This document shows positions 7,125 to 7,362 of a DNA stretch of 7,362 nucleotides, piece after piece; the first letter of the stretch is position 1; each line of letters starts with the position of its first letter. The DNA is from an uncultured Bacteroidota bacterium (GTDB lineage: Bacteria > Bacteroidota > Bacteroidia > Chitinophagales > Chitinophagaceae): positions 1 through 7,362 of the forward strand of contig CAIVHI010000149.1 of the NCBI GenBank assembly GCA_903905685.1, read 5' to 3'. The position numbers and the translations under genes were made by a program. Below the pieces are notes generated by a model. The model ran no database searches. It had not been told where the DNA came from and saw nothing but the letters and a program-made list of their open reading frames with translations.

Positions 7125-7173
7125 TTACCCACCGATTACCGCATTTTGAAAGTTAGGTTACCAATATGTTACC
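7125..7173. repeat. Four phased TTACC boxes upstream of the surface-protein gene
   Basis: TTACC occurs at 7125, 7136, 7158 and 7169, i.e. at 11, 22 and 11 bp spacing, so all four fall on one face of the helix. They form two pairs: ATTACC twice, then GTTACC twice. The array sits 38-86 bp upstream of the ATG at 7087, within the 213-base gap between this gene and the one at the right edge. Direct repeats with an 11-bp period are typical of sites for OmpR/PhoB-type response regulators; no regulator is encoded in the window. Binding-site status is inference. Confidence 0.4.
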
Positions 7174-7300
7174 CGTTGGGGTATGTGCCGGGGGACTTCA
7201 AAAATCGGGTTCTCCGAAGTTTGTGCACAACCGGACATCGGCGATAAACAATGAGGCAATCTTCATGTAGGCCCCACATTCTCATGCTCCCGATCTACGC

Positions 7301-7362
7301 TTAATTTTCCTTTACCAAGAAAGTGACCACCGGAAAGTGGTCGCTGAAGCCGTTGTCCCACA
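7301..7362 (-). CDS. C-terminal end of a probable endonuclease/exonuclease/phosphatase-family protein (truncated by window edge)
   Basis: On the minus strand the last 19 codons before a TAA at 7301-7303 read WDNGFSDHFPVVTFLVKEN. The SDHFPV block is the hallmark C-terminal motif of the DNase I-like endonuclease/exonuclease/phosphatase superfamily, where the Asp-His pair completes the active site and a final beta strand follows, as here. Substrate (DNA, phospholipid or other phosphodiester) cannot be told from this fragment. The gene runs in the same direction as the surface-protein gene, 213 bases upstream of it. A short 6-bp inverted repeat (7325-7330/7337-7342) lies inside the coding end and is probably incidental. 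Confidence 0.7.
   Translation of the reverse strand, partial: WDNGFSDHFPVVTFLVKEN

Noticed and set aside
7088..7132. The GTG at 7132 as the start of the large surface protein, adding 15 residues.
   Set aside because: The extra residues place an uncharged-to-polar segment ahead of an otherwise ideal signal peptide; the ATG at 7087 fits better.
7087..7248. A 53-codon plus-strand open frame starting with ATG at 7087 in the gap upstream of the surface-protein gene.
   Set aside because: It overlaps the surface gene's start region and putative control sites, has no recognisable domain or ribosome-binding site, and is of a length expected by chance.

Overview
The window reads as chromosomal DNA from a gliding or Bacteroidota-type bacterium, probably in the Chitinophagia/Sphingobacteriia range. 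The reasons are a type 9 secretion (T9SS) type A sorting domain on the first gene, a 'gliding motility-associated' (T9SS type B) C-terminal domain plus a choice-of-anchor L domain on the largest gene, A-rich leaders without clear Shine-Dalgarno sequences, and a TAnnTTTG promoter element. The species cannot be fixed from the sequence.

Layout, left to right. Positions 1-632 (+) hold the 3' part of a secreted protein with a small, probably OB-like domain and a T9SS type A tail, closed by a near-perfect long hairpin terminator (652-692). Positions 722-1774 (+) encode a complete zinc-dependent medium-chain alcohol dehydrogenase of the cinnamyl-alcohol/YahK type. Positions 1835-3878 (+) hold two overlapping genes: an ABC/AAA-type ATPase and a DUF4435 TOPRIM-fold protein with its acidic residues intact. 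This is the composition of the PARIS anti-phage system (AriA + AriB), and it is the most interesting part of the window. The pair is AT-richer than its neighbours, has its own promoter-like element, and looks like a compact acquired defence cassette.

The rest is on the minus strand and converges on the defence pair. Positions 3947-7087 encode a 1046-residue secreted, repeat-rich surface protein: signal peptide, choice-of-anchor L domain, Calx-beta-like region, five tandem ~80-residue Ig-like repeats with a conserved cysteine pair, a PKD-like domain and a T9SS type B tail. Its upstream region carries four TTACC boxes at 11/22/11-bp spacing, which looks like a regulator-binding array. At the right edge (7301-7362, minus) is the last 19 codons of another gene whose SDHFPV ending matches endonuclease/exonuclease/phosphatase-family proteins.

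Functionally, the ATPase and DUF4435 genes almost certainly work together. The two T9SS cargo proteins share an export route but not necessarily a process. The alcohol dehydrogenase appears to be an independent metabolic gene. No RNA genes, insertion sequences, CRISPR arrays or integrase genes were seen.
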